A stretch of 64,000 nt of DNA from Thalassocella blandensis (GCA_902141825.1 CABFPG010000008.1:62001-126000), one strand, 5' to 3'; shown: positions 19,360 through 29,462, counted from the first letter of the stretch. Notes: generated by a model not told the origin, from the sequence alone. Numbers and translations are program-made.

Positions 19360-19935
19360 ATGGCAGACGATAGCATCAACAAACAAGACCCGACGTTGCA
19401 GAACTGGTCTTATGTGTCCGAAACAATCAATATGCTTTACCTGGCGGTTTGCCAGATTGAATCTACCATGACGGAAGCCAATACTTCGGTAGACGTGTTA
19501 ACCCAATCTTTTACTCAGTTAGCCGGGCATACCAATGATGTGAGCTCTCAAGTGCAATGCTTAACCGAAGTGGAACAGCTCCAGCGTTTCAAAGAAGACA
19601 TTGCACAAACCGCCAACGAAATTCAAACCAATATCAACAGCTCCATTCGAGCCTTTCAGTTTTATGACCGTGTTTGTCAGCGTGTCGATCACGTCGCCAG
19701 AAGCCTGGAAAAAGTATCAGCCATTCTGGAAGATGAAACCGAAATGAAAAAACCATCTGCCTGGAAAGGCATCCAGGAGCAAATTAAATCCAGCTACACC
19801 ATGGAAGCTGAACGTATTATGTTCGAATACATTATGCGAGGCGGCACGGTGAAAGAAGCTCTGGAAATCTACAACCATCACTTCAGTGCTGAATCGGATG
19901 ACCCTGGCGATAAAGACGAGATTGAATTATTTTAA
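19360..19935 (+). CDS. Conserved hypothetical with CheZ-like DxxxQ motif
   Basis: A 191-residue soluble protein predicted to be almost all helix. Residues 98-112 read as a helix with Y102-D103-R-V-C-Q107 followed by RVDHV. The DxxxQ spacing is the catalytic signature of CheZ phosphatases, which dephosphorylate CheY. The surrounding sequence is otherwise not clearly CheZ: no C-terminal CheY-binding tail is seen, and no chemotaxis genes lie nearby. A long four-helix bundle like CheZ would fit. It follows slt on the same strand. Function unknown; the phosphatase idea is inference. Confidence 0.65.
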   Translation: MADDSINKQDPTLQNWSYVSETINMLYLAVCQIESTMTEANTSVDVLTQSFTQLAGHTNDVSSQVQCLTEVEQLQRFKEDIAQTANEIQTNINSSIRAFQFYDRVCQRVDHVARSLEKVSAILEDETEMKKPSAWKGIQEQIKSSYTMEAERIMFEYIMRGGTVKEALEIYNHHFSAESDDPGDKDEIELF

Positions 19936-20060
19936 TGTGCTATTAAACACGGACAAAGGGATTGAAAACGACGTTAAAAATAACAAGCAGAAAGCGAATA
20001 GATACTCAATATTGAATTGCCGCTTTCAGCAAAAAAGAAAACCAACGATAAAACAACGCG

Positions 20061-20294
20061 CTAATTAACTTCCAGCCACGCAACAAATTTTTCCACGTCA
20101 AACGGCCAGCCGATTTCATTCCCGGTCACATCACTTTTAATCACAGGTATGCGCACGCCATACTCATTCATCAACGCATCATCCTCCGCAATATCCACCT
20201 CTTGAAAAGCAATATTATTCAACTGGAATATGGGGATAACTATGGCCCTCGCCTCGTCACACAAATGACAACCTACAGTGCCAAACACAATCAT
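20061..20294 (-). CDS. Glutaredoxin-like (DUF836) small thiol protein
   Basis: A 77-residue protein with a thioredoxin-fold opening: a short strand, then the G-C-H-L-C motif (residues 8-12, CxxC) at the start of helix 1, and the cis-proline segment V-R-I-P-V-I near residue 48. This is the DUF836 glutaredoxin-like family. The substrate is unknown. It is a single gene, minus strand, between two unknowns. Confidence 0.85.
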   Translation of the reverse strand: MIVFGTVGCHLCDEARAIVIPIFQLNNIAFQEVDIAEDDALMNEYGVRIPVIKSDVTGNEIGWPFDVEKFVAWLEVN

Positions 20295-20446
20295 ATGGCT
20301 TCCTCACAAAACACATTGCGAGCCAAGCATACGGATTTTTCACTTAAGCGCAAGAGGCCTTACAAGTTCACCAATAACGCCATTTAAAAATGTTGGCGTA
20401 ATACCATACTGTGATTACTCGAGATAAAAATGAGCAAAGGTGACCT

Positions 20447-21808
20447 TTAAACTGCTACTTTTTGATAATTTTCCAAATGTCCCAGCATGTCATTCAAAAA
20501 AGCGCCCATTTGCTGAACGCGCTCATCCGCCGGGTTGCGTTGCTCACCCAAAGTTTGCGCCACATTGCCAATGGTGTCTTTATCCACTCCGGTCTGCTCC
20601 GCCTGCAAACGAGCCTCTTCCAACATTTGGACAAACCGTGCTAAATGCTGGAATTGTCGAGTTGCTTTATCGACAGCTTGCACATCTTCCTGAGGCTGCA
20701 TTTGCTGCACACTACCGTAACTGTTATCCAGTTTCTGATATGTCTCGTGTCGAAGGTTTAAAGAAAACGCCGCAATTTCTTCCCCATCAAAACCAAGCTC
20801 GGTCGCAAGGTTAAAAGCGTCCATCACGTTTCCAGAAAAGAAAGTATCTGAAATCTGACCAATTTTACCCAGTAGATCACCAATTGCCTGCATCTCCCCT
20901 TCATCCAACTCGCCTTTCACGGAGAAATTAAATGATGCACTACTACTGGCTTCCAGGCTCACACCTCTAGCATTCATGCCGGCATATTGATCGCCATAGT
21001 TCACAGAGGAGGCACTAAAGCTCGTGCTTTGCTGTGAACTGGCAGTAATCGTGACAACATCGCCGTCCTGAGTCCTTAAGTCAAAACTAAAGGATTTTCC
21101 CTCATAACCTTCGTAGTCCATTTGGGTGGCCTGCAACAGTGTTTCAAGGTCTTCCAAAGGCTTGTTAAAGTCGTCCATCACCGCCGCGAGTGATTGTTCT
21201 GGTGAAGTAACAGGTTGTTTTCCCTGGCTGCTAAGGGTTTCTGTCGTCACAGCGCCCGCTTCAGCTTTAGGAACACCATCTTCACTTAAGGGAGATTCCA
21301 CCCCGTATTTTTGAGCAAGATCATCAATACCTTGCAACACCTGATTGTAAGTTTGCTCAATAGCCGCCTCTATATCCTCCGTGAGCAAACCGGAACCAGA
21401 AAGTAATTCAGCCGCTTCGCTATACCCCTGCATAAACCCTTGAAGACCTGCCGCCAACCTGGACTCCAGCTCTTCCGCGCTGGCACCCTCAGCGAAATCA
21501 CGCGCGAGCTGGGCAGAAATAAAATTAAGTATATTGTTGGCCGCTTCCGTTTTCGGTTTGTCTTCCTGAATAGCCTGGTACTTTTCAACACCGTTTGGAA
21601 CAAAGGTATGGCTCTTAGTGGAATAACCAGAAATGCTAACGGTATTGGATACGGAGGCAGACACCTGAATCGTCTGCCCATTTGCATTTTGTTGACTGGA
21701 GCTCAATGCTAACTTTTCTTGATATTGCGCGGCTTTCTGCCCTTCTTCACGATTAAGAGCAGAATTTTGCAATAAATGTTGTTGGCCAAGTGATGTGATA
21801 GATGACAT
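20447..21808 (-). CDS. DUF5610 domain-containing protein
   Basis: A 453-residue protein starting at the ATG at 21808 (MSSITSLGQQHLLQN). The region around residues 75-155 (NNILNFISAQLARDFAEGAS onward) matches the DUF5610 pattern seen in marine gammaproteobacteria. The sequence is Q-, S- and A-rich with no signal peptide and no membrane segment. The middle (about 240-320) has repeated S/T beta-strand character, and the tail is helical. DUF5610 has no proven role. Confidence 0.65.
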   Translation of the reverse strand: MSSITSLGQQHLLQNSALNREEGQKAAQYQEKLALSSSQQNANGQTIQVSASVSNTVSISGYSTKSHTFVPNGVEKYQAIQEDKPKTEAANNILNFISAQLARDFAEGASAEELESRLAAGLQGFMQGYSEAAELLSGSGLLTEDIEAAIEQTYNQVLQGIDDLAQKYGVESPLSEDGVPKAEAGAVTTETLSSQGKQPVTSPEQSLAAVMDDFNKPLEDLETLLQATQMDYEGYEGKSFSFDLRTQDGDVVTITASSQQSTSFSASSVNYGDQYAGMNARGVSLEASSSASFNFSVKGELDEGEMQAIGDLLGKIGQISDTFFSGNVMDAFNLATELGFDGEEIAAFSLNLRHETYQKLDNSYGSVQQMQPQEDVQAVDKATRQFQHLARFVQMLEEARLQAEQTGVDKDTIGNVAQTLGEQRNPADERVQQMGAFLNDMLGHLENYQKVAV

Positions 21809-22000
21809 GCTGGAAACTCCGGTCACTATTAACGTTTCTTACGTTAGTTTTCGGCTGGGGCCAGCATTACTTAAGGGGGAAAAGTAAGATTGCCGTGCGA
21901 TTCCACAACTTGTCTTTCTGCATTTCCCATGGTATTCGCAGCAGGCAAAAAATTGCGTCTACTTAACGTGCCTCTACTCGGTTTACTTCTACTCTTACTT

Positions 22001-22903
22001 CTATTTAAGAAAAAACCACGCCAAGCCGGCACCAACCAATACAGCTAAGCCACCCAGCAACATCAGCGCATTGCTGCTTTTTGCCGCCTCTGTCGGACTC
22101 GTGCTGGAATCAGCGCCATGGCTACTCACCTGAGCATTGGAATGGGCAGAAACAGAGGGCCGTGCAGGCTTTCGCTTGGCTGCTGACGGCTTAGATGAAC
22201 GATTTGCATGCTTACCGGCATTTACATCCACCGCAGGGCGAATGGTGGTTAAATTTTCATCTGGCCGCATCATGGTTTTGTCTTCGTCCAGCTGTGGGCC
22301 AAATACTCGGAATCTGAGCGTATCAAAGCTCAATTCATCCCCCGGATGGACAAGCGCTGCCTCGACTTTTTTGCCATTCACATAGGTGCCATTGGAGGAG
22401 TTTAAGTCCTGCACTTGTAAGCCGTGTTCTGTGACCGTAATTTTGGCGTGCTGGCGGGATAAGTGGACAACCCCCAAACAAATATCACACTCCTTTGAAC
22501 GCCCCAGCACATGGCTGCCAGTAATGGGGAATTGCTTATCTGCAAGCCCTGTATTGAGTGCTTTTAACGACCAACCCTGGGGTTGCACCGGCACTAATGC
22601 TTCACTGCTTTTAATCGTGGATTTGGGGTCAATTAATTCGTATTCCTCACCGGCAAAGAAAAGTGTATCTCCGGCTTTCACATCTTGGCGATCAGCAATC
22701 ACCTGACCATTAACGCGGATATTTGCATCCTTTCTCAAATTCAAGACAACTACAGTATCGCCTTCCACCAGCAGATGAGCATGCTCTGACCCCGTTAGAC
22801 CAGTAACTTTAATGTCGCACTTGGCATCATTTCCCACAGTATATTTCTGCTCAACCAGCCAAAGAGGACCTTTGTCTGAGTTTTTTCTGCGAATTTGAAG
22901 CAT
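22001..22903 (-). CDS. Tandem FHA-domain membrane protein
   Basis: A 300-residue protein. A degenerate FHA-like domain occupies residues about 20-92 and lacks the usual GR-S pattern. A canonical FHA domain follows at about 128-205, with LGRSKECDI, SRQHAKI and SSNGTYVNG. A basic, S/P-rich linker leads to a single C-terminal membrane segment (about 278-298), so it is tail-anchored with the FHA domains in the cytoplasm. FHA domains bind phosphothreonine. It is divergent from the PP2C phosphatase gene across 200 bases, so the two probably act in one Ser/Thr phosphorylation circuit. No kinase is in the window. Confidence 0.88.
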   Translation of the reverse strand: MLQIRRKNSDKGPLWLVEQKYTVGNDAKCDIKVTGLTGSEHAHLLVEGDTVVVLNLRKDANIRVNGQVIADRQDVKAGDTLFFAGEEYELIDPKSTIKSSEALVPVQPQGWSLKALNTGLADKQFPITGSHVLGRSKECDICLGVVHLSRQHAKITVTEHGLQVQDLNSSNGTYVNGKKVEAALVHPGDELSFDTLRFRVFGPQLDEDKTMMRPDENLTTIRPAVDVNAGKHANRSSKPSAAKRKPARPSVSAHSNAQVSSHGADSSTSPTEAAKSSNALMLLGGLAVLVGAGLAWFFLK

Positions 22904-23103
22904 CCTTAAATCACCTAATAAGTCATTTTTTTGTTATGGGAATTAATAAGTTACCTACTTTGCCCCCACATTAGTGGCATTTCAATTCCTTGTCACCCAC
23001 TCCCCCAAAGAATTTGTGATTATAACCAAGAAATTTGTAAGGAAATCGCGACTTATTGCAGTTTTTAGTTTAGTCTAAATTATAAAAAGATAGAGAATGC
23101 CAT

Positions 23104-23880
23104 TTGAAGAATTCTATGCTTGTATCGCGTTACGCAGCGGCAACAGATGTTGGTTTACAACGCTCCAATAATGAAGACAGTTTTTTAAGCTGCCCCAAGC
23201 TCGGTTTGTGGGTTGTGGCTGACGGTATGGGTGGTCATGCTGCCGGCGAGGTAGCGAGCGCCATCGTCGCCGAAACTGTGATGGAGCAGGTTCGCGCGGG
23301 CCTGTCACTCAAACAAGCCGTTCAACAAAGCCATCATGAAATTTTAAACGCTGCCGCCAATGGTCATGGTGGTCAAGGCATGGGCTCCACGGTGGTCGCC
23401 CTGATGGTTCAAGGTGCACACTATGAAGTTGCCTGGGTGGGCGACAGTCGTGCCTATTTATGGTCGCCAACAGCCATGCGCCCTCTGCGTCAGCTCACGA
23501 CAGATCACTCTTATGTGCAAATGCTGTATCAAACGGGCGCCATAACGGCTGACGAATTGGAAACTCACCCGGAAAAGAACATTATTACCCAGTGTCTAGG
23601 CTCTTTGGAGCTGCAAACGATCAATGTTGAAACAGTAGAGGGGGAATGGAAAAAAGGGGATTGCTTTTTACTGTGCAGCGATGGATTGTCCGATGCCGTT
23701 CCCGGCGAAACCATAGAAAGCATTTTGAACAAAGCGTCCAGCTCCCAATCGGCCGTGGATGAATTAATCCAAACCGCCCTTTCCTGTGGAGGCAAAGACA
23801 ACATCACCGTTACCGTGGTGGAATATCCCGGCACCTTTCGCAATTTAGGCAAAATTTTTCTGTCATTTTTCTCAAAATAA
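23104..23880 (+). CDS. PP2C-type Ser/Thr protein phosphatase
   Basis: A metal-dependent PP2C phosphatase of about 254-258 residues. Motifs in order: DVGLQRSNNEDSF, VVADGMGGHAAGE (metal-binding D), GMGSTVVAL, WVGDSRAYLW, LCSDGLSDAV and GGKDNITV. The start is either the TTG at 23104 or the ATG at 23116; a weak GAAGA purine run precedes the ATG. Signal peptide absent, so cytoplasmic. It probably reverses phosphorylation read by the divergent FHA protein. Similar phosphatases (Stp1/PppA) are also linked with type VI secretion control, and a type VI spike cluster lies 17 kb away. Confidence 0.92.
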   Translation: MKNSMLVSRYAAATDVGLQRSNNEDSFLSCPKLGLWVVADGMGGHAAGEVASAIVAETVMEQVRAGLSLKQAVQQSHHEILNAAANGHGGQGMGSTVVALMVQGAHYEVAWVGDSRAYLWSPTAMRPLRQLTTDHSYVQMLYQTGAITADELETHPEKNIITQCLGSLELQTINVETVEGEWKKGDCFLLCSDGLSDAVPGETIESILNKASSSQSAVDELIQTALSCGGKDNITVTVVEYPGTFRNLGKIFLSFFSK

Positions 23881-23991
23881 CCCTCGTTTTTCTGTATCAT
23901 TAGCCGCGAAAATTTTGCGCCAATGAGGTTGTGTGTATTTATTCACGCTCGCCGCGCACATTTTAACCAAATCCAAGTTTAAGGAGTTCCA

Positions 23992-24783
23992 ATGAAACCT
24001 ACTCCAGGTTATTTTTTAGGCCTTTGTGCTTCCGCCCTTTTGGCGCCAGCAATGGTTAATGCTGCCGAGGAGTCCCAAGACTTTTCAGCTGAAGCGGAAT
24101 TCGGTCTTATCATGACCAGTGGTAACACCGAAACCAGTTCATACAAAGGTCGCGCCGACATTACTAAGGACCTTAAAAACTGGAAGAACCAGTTTATCCT
24201 GGAGGCTCTGTATAAAGAAGATGAGTTTACGGATGAAGACACAGGCGAAGATTATCGCCAGACAACCGCAGAAAAGTACTTCGCTTCATTGCGTGGCGAT
24301 TACAAGCTGAACAAAGAGCATCGTGCCCTCTTCCTTTATGGCGAATATGATGACAACCGATTCAGCGGGTTTGAATACCAATACTCTGTCTCCGCCGGTT
24401 ACACCGATCGACTATTCACGCGCGATAATTCGCATTTTGCCTACAGTATCGGTCCTGGTTACAGCGTAGACCAACCAGAGGACATCGAAGAAGATGGCGA
24501 AATCATTGAGTCCGATAAAGAAAGTGCATTTATCGTGTTTGCATCGATTGAATACGTGTACAAGTTCAGCGAAAAATCCAAGTTCAAGCAAACCGTACAC
24601 ACTAACTTCGCGCCAGATTCAGACAAAAACACCAAAACTAAATCTGTCACTTCAGTTACGGCTAACATCAACAGCTCTTTTGCTATGAAAGCGTCTTACA
24701 CTGTGGACTACAACTCTCAAGTCACTCCAGATTCTGAGCACGCAGATACACAAACCGCGATTACCTTGGTGTATACATTCTAA
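23992..24783 (+). CDS. DUF481 outer-membrane beta-barrel protein
   Basis: A 263-residue protein with a signal peptide of about 24 residues (cleavage after VNA). It then has regularly alternating strands from 'FGLIMTSGNTETSSYKGRAD' style openings and ends with an aromatic last residue (LVYTF), typical of outer-membrane barrels. It matches the DUF481 (YdiY-like) family. The extended acidic turn near residue 165 (EDIEEDGEIIESDKE) is likely an extracellular loop. An AAGGAG site precedes the ATG. Substrate unknown. Confidence 0.88.
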   Translation: MKPTPGYFLGLCASALLAPAMVNAAEESQDFSAEAEFGLIMTSGNTETSSYKGRADITKDLKNWKNQFILEALYKEDEFTDEDTGEDYRQTTAEKYFASLRGDYKLNKEHRALFLYGEYDDNRFSGFEYQYSVSAGYTDRLFTRDNSHFAYSIGPGYSVDQPEDIEEDGEIIESDKESAFIVFASIEYVYKFSEKSKFKQTVHTNFAPDSDKNTKTKSVTSVTANINSSFAMKASYTVDYNSQVTPDSEHADTQTAITLVYTF

Positions 24784-24803
24784 GTACACTGACAAATCGT
24801 CAT

Positions 24804-24825
24804 AGTGCGGAGCACGCTCCGCACT
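24804..24825. other. Palindrome after the DUF481 gene
   Basis: A near-perfect palindrome, AGTGCGGAGC and GCTCCGCACT with two bases between, lies 20 bases after the stop. An A-run follows on the plus strand, so it is not a standard U-run terminator. It may fold as a hairpin that ends or protects the transcript. Confidence 0.5.
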
Positions 24826-24875
24826 CAAAAAAGTAATACAATAACCCCGCCCTACATCTAGTTAATTAGTATCTC

Positions 24876-27533
24876 ATGATGAAATTTGCACAAGGCCAAC
24901 GCTGGGTAGTGGACTCAGAACCCGAACTCGGACTCGGCATCGTTACTGCCATAGAAGGCAGATCCGTTAAAATGTTTTTCGAACTAGGCGCATGTGAGCG
25001 CCTGTATGCACTACAAAATGCCCCCTTAACCCGTATTGAATTTGCCGTAGACGATGAAATTCACCTCGCAGATGGCAGTACGGCAATCGTTAAAAAGGTT
25101 CATGAACAAAATGGTATTTTGATTTATGAAACGGATCAGGACAAATTAGTCACAGAAACTTCACTCGCCTCCGAAATAAAACTCAATCAACCATTCTTAC
25201 GCCTGATGACCGGGCAATTAGATAAACCGCTGTGGTTTTATTTCAAACGAGAACTCAACGCCGCAGTGGCAAAATGCTGGCAGTCACGCTTAAACGGTTT
25301 GCTAGGCGTAAGGGCTAATCTGATACCTCACCAGTTATATGTAGCCTGGTCGGCCTGTGAACGTGAAAATGTTCGCGTGCTTCTGGCGGACGAAGTTGGT
25401 CTAGGTAAAACGATTGAAGCGGGTATGATTTTATCTCGCCTACTGAAGCAGGAGCGTATTTCCCGCGCCTTGATACTAGTGCCGGATGCCTTACAGGTGC
25501 AGTGGCTGGTGGAGCTGGTTAGACGTTTCAGCATCCGCCCAGAACTTTACCGCCCGTCAGAAACGGGGGATGAGGGTGAGCTGTTACAGCATGACTTTCA
25601 CAGCGGTCAGATCCACATTGTGCCGCACAGTGCCATCGCCGAAGAAGCTGAACGGCTGGCAAGCGCTGAATTTGATTTAGTTGTCGTGGATGAAGCGCAC
25701 CATATTTTACCGGGACAAAGTGAGTTTACCTGTTTAGAACAGCTCTCCAAAGCCAGCAAACATCTGGTATTGCTCACCGCAACCCCCGAACAACTTGGAA
25801 TAGAAAGTCACTTTGCCCGCCTGCAATTACTGGATGAAGCCAAGTTCAGCACTTTCGATGAATTTACCGCGCAGGAAGAAAAATACATCGAACTCAATCA
25901 ACAAATAAACGCGCTCAGCGAAAACAAGGCTGCCATTGCCGAACAATACCAATTAGCTCTCAAGGGTGACGAAAGCGACGAAGACATTATTGACCAGCTT
26001 CTGGATTATCACGGGGTTGGACGAGTCATGTTTCGCAATGTTCGGTCGGCGATATCTGGCTTTCCAAGTCGAAAGGCGCAACCTCACCTGCTTGAAAAAG
26101 ACGACTGGGAAGATAAATTCGAGTGGCTTGGCCAATGGGTAAAACCACTAAAGCATGAGAAAGTGCTGGTAATTTGCCACAGCATCCAACAAGTTTTTGA
26201 ATGCGAACAGTATCTGTGGAAAAAGCACGGTATTGACGCCGCCGTATTCCATGAAGAGCAAAATCTGATTGACCGCGACCGTGCTGCCGCATACTTTTCT
26301 GACATGGAAGCGGGTGCACAAATCCTCATATGCTCGGAGATCGGCAGTGAAGGTCGTAACTTCCAGTTCAGCTGCAACCTGGCGTGCCTGGATCTTCCAA
26401 CGCACCCTGATGTACTTGAACAACGTATTGGCCGACTCGATCGTATCGGACAAACTCGCGACATCAATATTCATATTCCTTTTGCAGAAGGCTCCGAAAC
26501 TGAAGCCTATTTTGTGTGGTATCACGAAACACTCGAGTGCATTGACCACCAGAACCCAGCCGCAGCAGCAATTCATGATGAATTCTGGCCACAAATCCAA
26601 GGCGATCTCAGCCAAACCAGCCTCATCGCCACAGCAAGAGAAAAGCTGGTTGCTCTGCGAGAAGAAATTAAACAAGGACGAGACGCGCTGCTGGAAAAAA
26701 ACAGCTGCCGACAACCTCAGGCCAATCAACTTGCCGAAAACATCGATGCTTTCGAGGCGAGCTCACCATTTACATTGGTAGAACTGGCCAGTGAATTACT
26801 GCAATTTCACTTCGAGGAAACACACCCTCACTGCTACAGCTTAATTCCTTCAGATAAAATGCTGATACCAACTCTACCCGGTATCCCACCTGAAGGAACA
26901 GAAGTCACCTTTGACCGTGAAATTGCCAATCGCCGAGAAGATATATTATTTATCACTTGGGACTCTCCGTTTATCTACGGTTTATGGGAGCTGCTGCATC
27001 ACAGTGACCTCGGTTCGGCTTCAGTTGCAACTCTGGCGAGTAAACAGCTGCCCGCCGGCCACTGCTTACTTGAAACCTGCTTCGACATCGTTATTCAGTC
27101 TGAGTACAACGCTTACGCCAGACCATTTTTGCCAAGCCTTGCACTTCGAACCTTAAAGCTCGACATCAGCGAGAAAAACCTAGCTCAGATCCTGCCGGAA
27201 GACTCCCTGCAGAATTCTTTGCAGAAGGTGGACAAACATATTGCCCGCCAGATTATTCAATCCAAAAAAGACGAAATTCCACTTTGGTTTAAGCAATCCG
27301 AAACACTCGCGGAGCAACAACAAAAAGACACGATAGCGCAAGCACAAGATAATGCAAAAAAATACTTCGCCAAAGAAATTGCACGACTGGAAAAACTGGC
27401 ACTGCGTAATCCAACTGTCAGCGAAGACGAAATTGAAGCCTTGCGAATAAAAGCAAAAGCGATCGATGATGCGCTCACCAGTCAAACGCATATTCAACTT
27501 TCTGCCATCAGGCTGATCGTAATCACTGACTAA
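24876..27533 (+). CDS. rapA: RNA polymerase-associated SWI2/SNF2 ATPase RapA
   Basis: An 885-residue protein slightly shorter than E. coli RapA (968). The N-terminal Tudor-like part begins FAQGQRWVVDSEPELGLG. Walker A lies at D172-EVGLGKT, and the DEAH box is at D272-EAH. The helicase C domain includes EIGSEGRNFQF and RIGRLDRIGQTRDI. RapA recycles RNA polymerase after transcription termination. The start is ATG 24876, with a second ATG one codon later. It is 32 bases upstream of pgm. Confidence 0.95.
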   Translation: MMKFAQGQRWVVDSEPELGLGIVTAIEGRSVKMFFELGACERLYALQNAPLTRIEFAVDDEIHLADGSTAIVKKVHEQNGILIYETDQDKLVTETSLASEIKLNQPFLRLMTGQLDKPLWFYFKRELNAAVAKCWQSRLNGLLGVRANLIPHQLYVAWSACERENVRVLLADEVGLGKTIEAGMILSRLLKQERISRALILVPDALQVQWLVELVRRFSIRPELYRPSETGDEGELLQHDFHSGQIHIVPHSAIAEEAERLASAEFDLVVVDEAHHILPGQSEFTCLEQLSKASKHLVLLTATPEQLGIESHFARLQLLDEAKFSTFDEFTAQEEKYIELNQQINALSENKAAIAEQYQLALKGDESDEDIIDQLLDYHGVGRVMFRNVRSAISGFPSRKAQPHLLEKDDWEDKFEWLGQWVKPLKHEKVLVICHSIQQVFECEQYLWKKHGIDAAVFHEEQNLIDRDRAAAYFSDMEAGAQILICSEIGSEGRNFQFSCNLACLDLPTHPDVLEQRIGRLDRIGQTRDINIHIPFAEGSETEAYFVWYHETLECIDHQNPAAAAIHDEFWPQIQGDLSQTSLIATAREKLVALREEIKQGRDALLEKNSCRQPQANQLAENIDAFEASSPFTLVELASELLQFHFEETHPHCYSLIPSDKMLIPTLPGIPPEGTEVTFDREIANRREDILFITWDSPFIYGLWELLHHSDLGSASVATLASKQLPAGHCLLETCFDIVIQSEYNAYARPFLPSLALRTLKLDISEKNLAQILPEDSLQNSLQKVDKHIARQIIQSKKDEIPLWFKQSETLAEQQQKDTIAQAQDNAKKYFAKEIARLEKLALRNPTVSEDEIEALRIKAKAIDDALTSQTHIQLSAIRLIVITD

Positions 27534-27565
27534 TATTCATCACAAACAAAGTTTAGGAGTTCACA

Positions 27566-29206
27566 ATGGCGATACACGAACGTGCAGGACAACCCGCACA
27601 AGCTCAAGATCTCGTTAACATTCCTCGCTTGGTTTGTGATTATTATTTAAATTTTCCCTCTCCCGAGACGCCTGTGAGCTTCGGTACATCCGGGCACCGA
27701 GGGAGCGCCATTAACGGTAGCTTTAATGAATTGCATATTGCCGCGATATGCCAGGCGCTGGTTGAATATCGCCAGCAGAATAATATTCACGGGCCGTTAT
27801 TTATCGGCATGGATACGCATGCACTTTCCGAATGCGCCTTTGCCACCGCGGTAGAAGTATTTGTCGCAAACGGCGTTGCCATTGTGGTCCAGGAAGGTAG
27901 AGGCTACACGCCTACACCAGTTATTTCCCACGCTATCCTAAGCTACAACAGCAAGTCGCCCGCCTCATCCGCGGACGGCGTCGTTATTACTCCCTCGCAT
28001 AATCCGCCACAAGACGGCGGATTCAAATACAATCCACCAAACGGTGGGCCGGCAGACAGCGCCATTACCAACCAAATACAAGCCAGAGCGAATGACATAA
28101 TTTTTCATGACGCAAAAGCGATTAAAAAGATTCCTTTCTTTCAGGCATTTGCTTCTCATCTGGTAACTCATTACGACTACATTGCACCGTATGTAGAAGA
28201 TCTGGCAAACGTGATTGACATGGAAGCGATCGCCCAAGCCGGCATTAAAATTGGTGTAGATCCCCTCGGTGGTTCTGGTATCGCCTACTGGGATGTCATC
28301 GCGGAAAAATATGGTGTGAACATTGAAGTCGTCAATAAAAATATTGACCCTACATTTTCGTTTATGACTCTGGATAAGGATGGAAAAATTCGCATGGATT
28401 GCTCCTCTCCTTACGCCATGGCAAGTTTAATTCAATTAAAAGACCAGTTCGATATCGCCATTGGCAATGACCCCGATTACGACCGGCACGGCATCGTCAC
28501 CAAATCTGGCCTGATGAACCCCAACCACTATCTTGCGGTAGCTATTCAATACCTGTTTAGCCACCGTCCACAATGGTCAAATGAACTGGCAATAGGGAAA
28601 ACCCTGGTCTCGTCCTCCATGATAGATCGTGTAGCAAAAGATCTCGGTAAAACACTTGCCGAGGTGCCTGTAGGTTTTAAATGGTTTGTAGAGGGCTTAT
28701 ACACTGGCGAATACGGCTTTGGCGGCGAAGAGAGCGCAGGAGCTTCCTTTTTACGTAAAGATGGCACCGTATGGAGTACAGACAAAGACGGCATAATTCT
28801 AGCCTTACTAGCCGCGGAAATAACGGCTGTCACCGGTAAAACTCCCGCCGAGCACTACCAGGCATTAACCGAGAAGTTTGGAGCGCCGGTCTATACTCGG
28901 CTGGACGCAGCAGCATCTGGCGAACAGAAAAAAGTATTACAAAACCTCTCGGCTGAAGATGTAGAAGCCGAAACCCTGGCTGGAGACAAAATTATTGCAA
29001 AGCTTACTCACGCTCCAGGAAACAACGCGGCCATTGGCGGATTAAAAGTGGTCACCGAAAACGGTTGGTTTGCCGCCCGCCCCTCAGGCACAGAAGAAAT
29101 TTACAAAATCTACGGTGAAAGCTTTGTCAGCCAGGAGCACCTGCAAAAAATCACAGACGAAGCGCAATCCATCGTCAACGCAACATTTGCTAAAGCAGGC
29201 GTTTAA
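27566..29206 (+). CDS. pgm: Phosphoglucomutase, alpha-D-glucose specific
   Basis: A 546-residue phosphoglucomutase, the same length as the E. coli enzyme. It interconverts glucose-1-phosphate and glucose-6-phosphate. The phosphoserine loop [13 protein letters not shown] has the active S144. The metal loop is NDPDYDRHG, the sugar loop is GGEESAG, and the phosphate-binding loop is [15 protein letters not shown]. An AGGAGT ribosome site precedes the ATG. It supplies glucose-1-phosphate for UDP-glucose, hence for the ugd product elsewhere in the window. Confidence 0.97.
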   Translation: MAIHERAGQPAQAQDLVNIPRLVCDYYLNFPSPETPVSFGTSGHRGSAINGSFNELHIAAICQALVEYRQQNNIHGPLFIGMDTHALSECAFATAVEVFVANGVAIVVQEGRGYTPTPVISHAILSYNSKSPASSADGVVITPSHNPPQDGGFKYNPPNGGPADSAITNQIQARANDIIFHDAKAIKKIPFFQAFASHLVTHYDYIAPYVEDLANVIDMEAIAQAGIKIGVDPLGGSGIAYWDVIAEKYGVNIEVVNKNIDPTFSFMTLDKDGKIRMDCSSPYAMASLIQLKDQFDIAIGNDPDYDRHGIVTKSGLMNPNHYLAVAIQYLFSHRPQWSNELAIGKTLVSSSMIDRVAKDLGKTLAEVPVGFKWFVEGLYTGEYGFGGEESAGASFLRKDGTVWSTDKDGIILALLAAEITAVTGKTPAEHYQALTEKFGAPVYTRLDAAASGEQKKVLQNLSAEDVEAETLAGDKIIAKLTHAPGNNAAIGGLKVVTENGWFAARPSGTEEIYKIYGESFVSQEHLQKITDEAQSIVNATFAKAGV

Positions 29207-29234
29207 TACCCGCCTCAACTAGCGCCATGCAACT

Positions 29235-29273
29235 CGTTATACCGGACAAAATGACAATACGGCCGGTATAACG
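29235..29273. other. Hairpin after pgm
   Basis: A perfect 11-bp inverted repeat (CGTTATACCGG and CCGGTATAACG) with a 17-base loop lies 28 bases after the pgm stop. There is no U-run on either strand. Confidence 0.5.
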
Positions 29274-29384
29274 CGTGCAGAAACTCAACAAAGATCATTT
29301 TTTGAACGAAAAACACTAGAGAAGCCCGTAAAAACCTACAAAGCTCTTGCAATTCCCACTATCTTCCGTATTATTGCCGCCTCT

Positions 29385-29461
29385 CGGAGCGTAGCGCAGC
29401 CTGGTAGCGCACCACACTGGGGGTGTGGTGGTCGTCGGTTCAAATCCGGCCGCTCCGACCA
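29385..29461 (+). tRNA. tRNA-Pro (GGG)
   Basis: A 77-base tRNA with a full cloverleaf. The acceptor CGGAGCG pairs with CGCTCCG. The D arm GCGCAGCCTGGTAGCGC, an anticodon stem CCACA/TGTGG with loop CTGGGGG (anticodon GGG), and the T arm GGTTCAAATCC follow. The CCA is encoded. The last 45 bases form the left att copy of the integrated element, which therefore left the tRNA intact. Confidence 0.97.
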
Positions 29462-29462
29462 A
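29417..29462 (+). repeat. attL: 46-bp direct repeat at tRNA-Pro 3' end
   Basis: Identical to 42042-42087. It runs from the anticodon loop through the CCA end of the tRNA plus one A. The bases flanking the two copies differ, so the crossover lies within this core. Confidence 0.95.
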
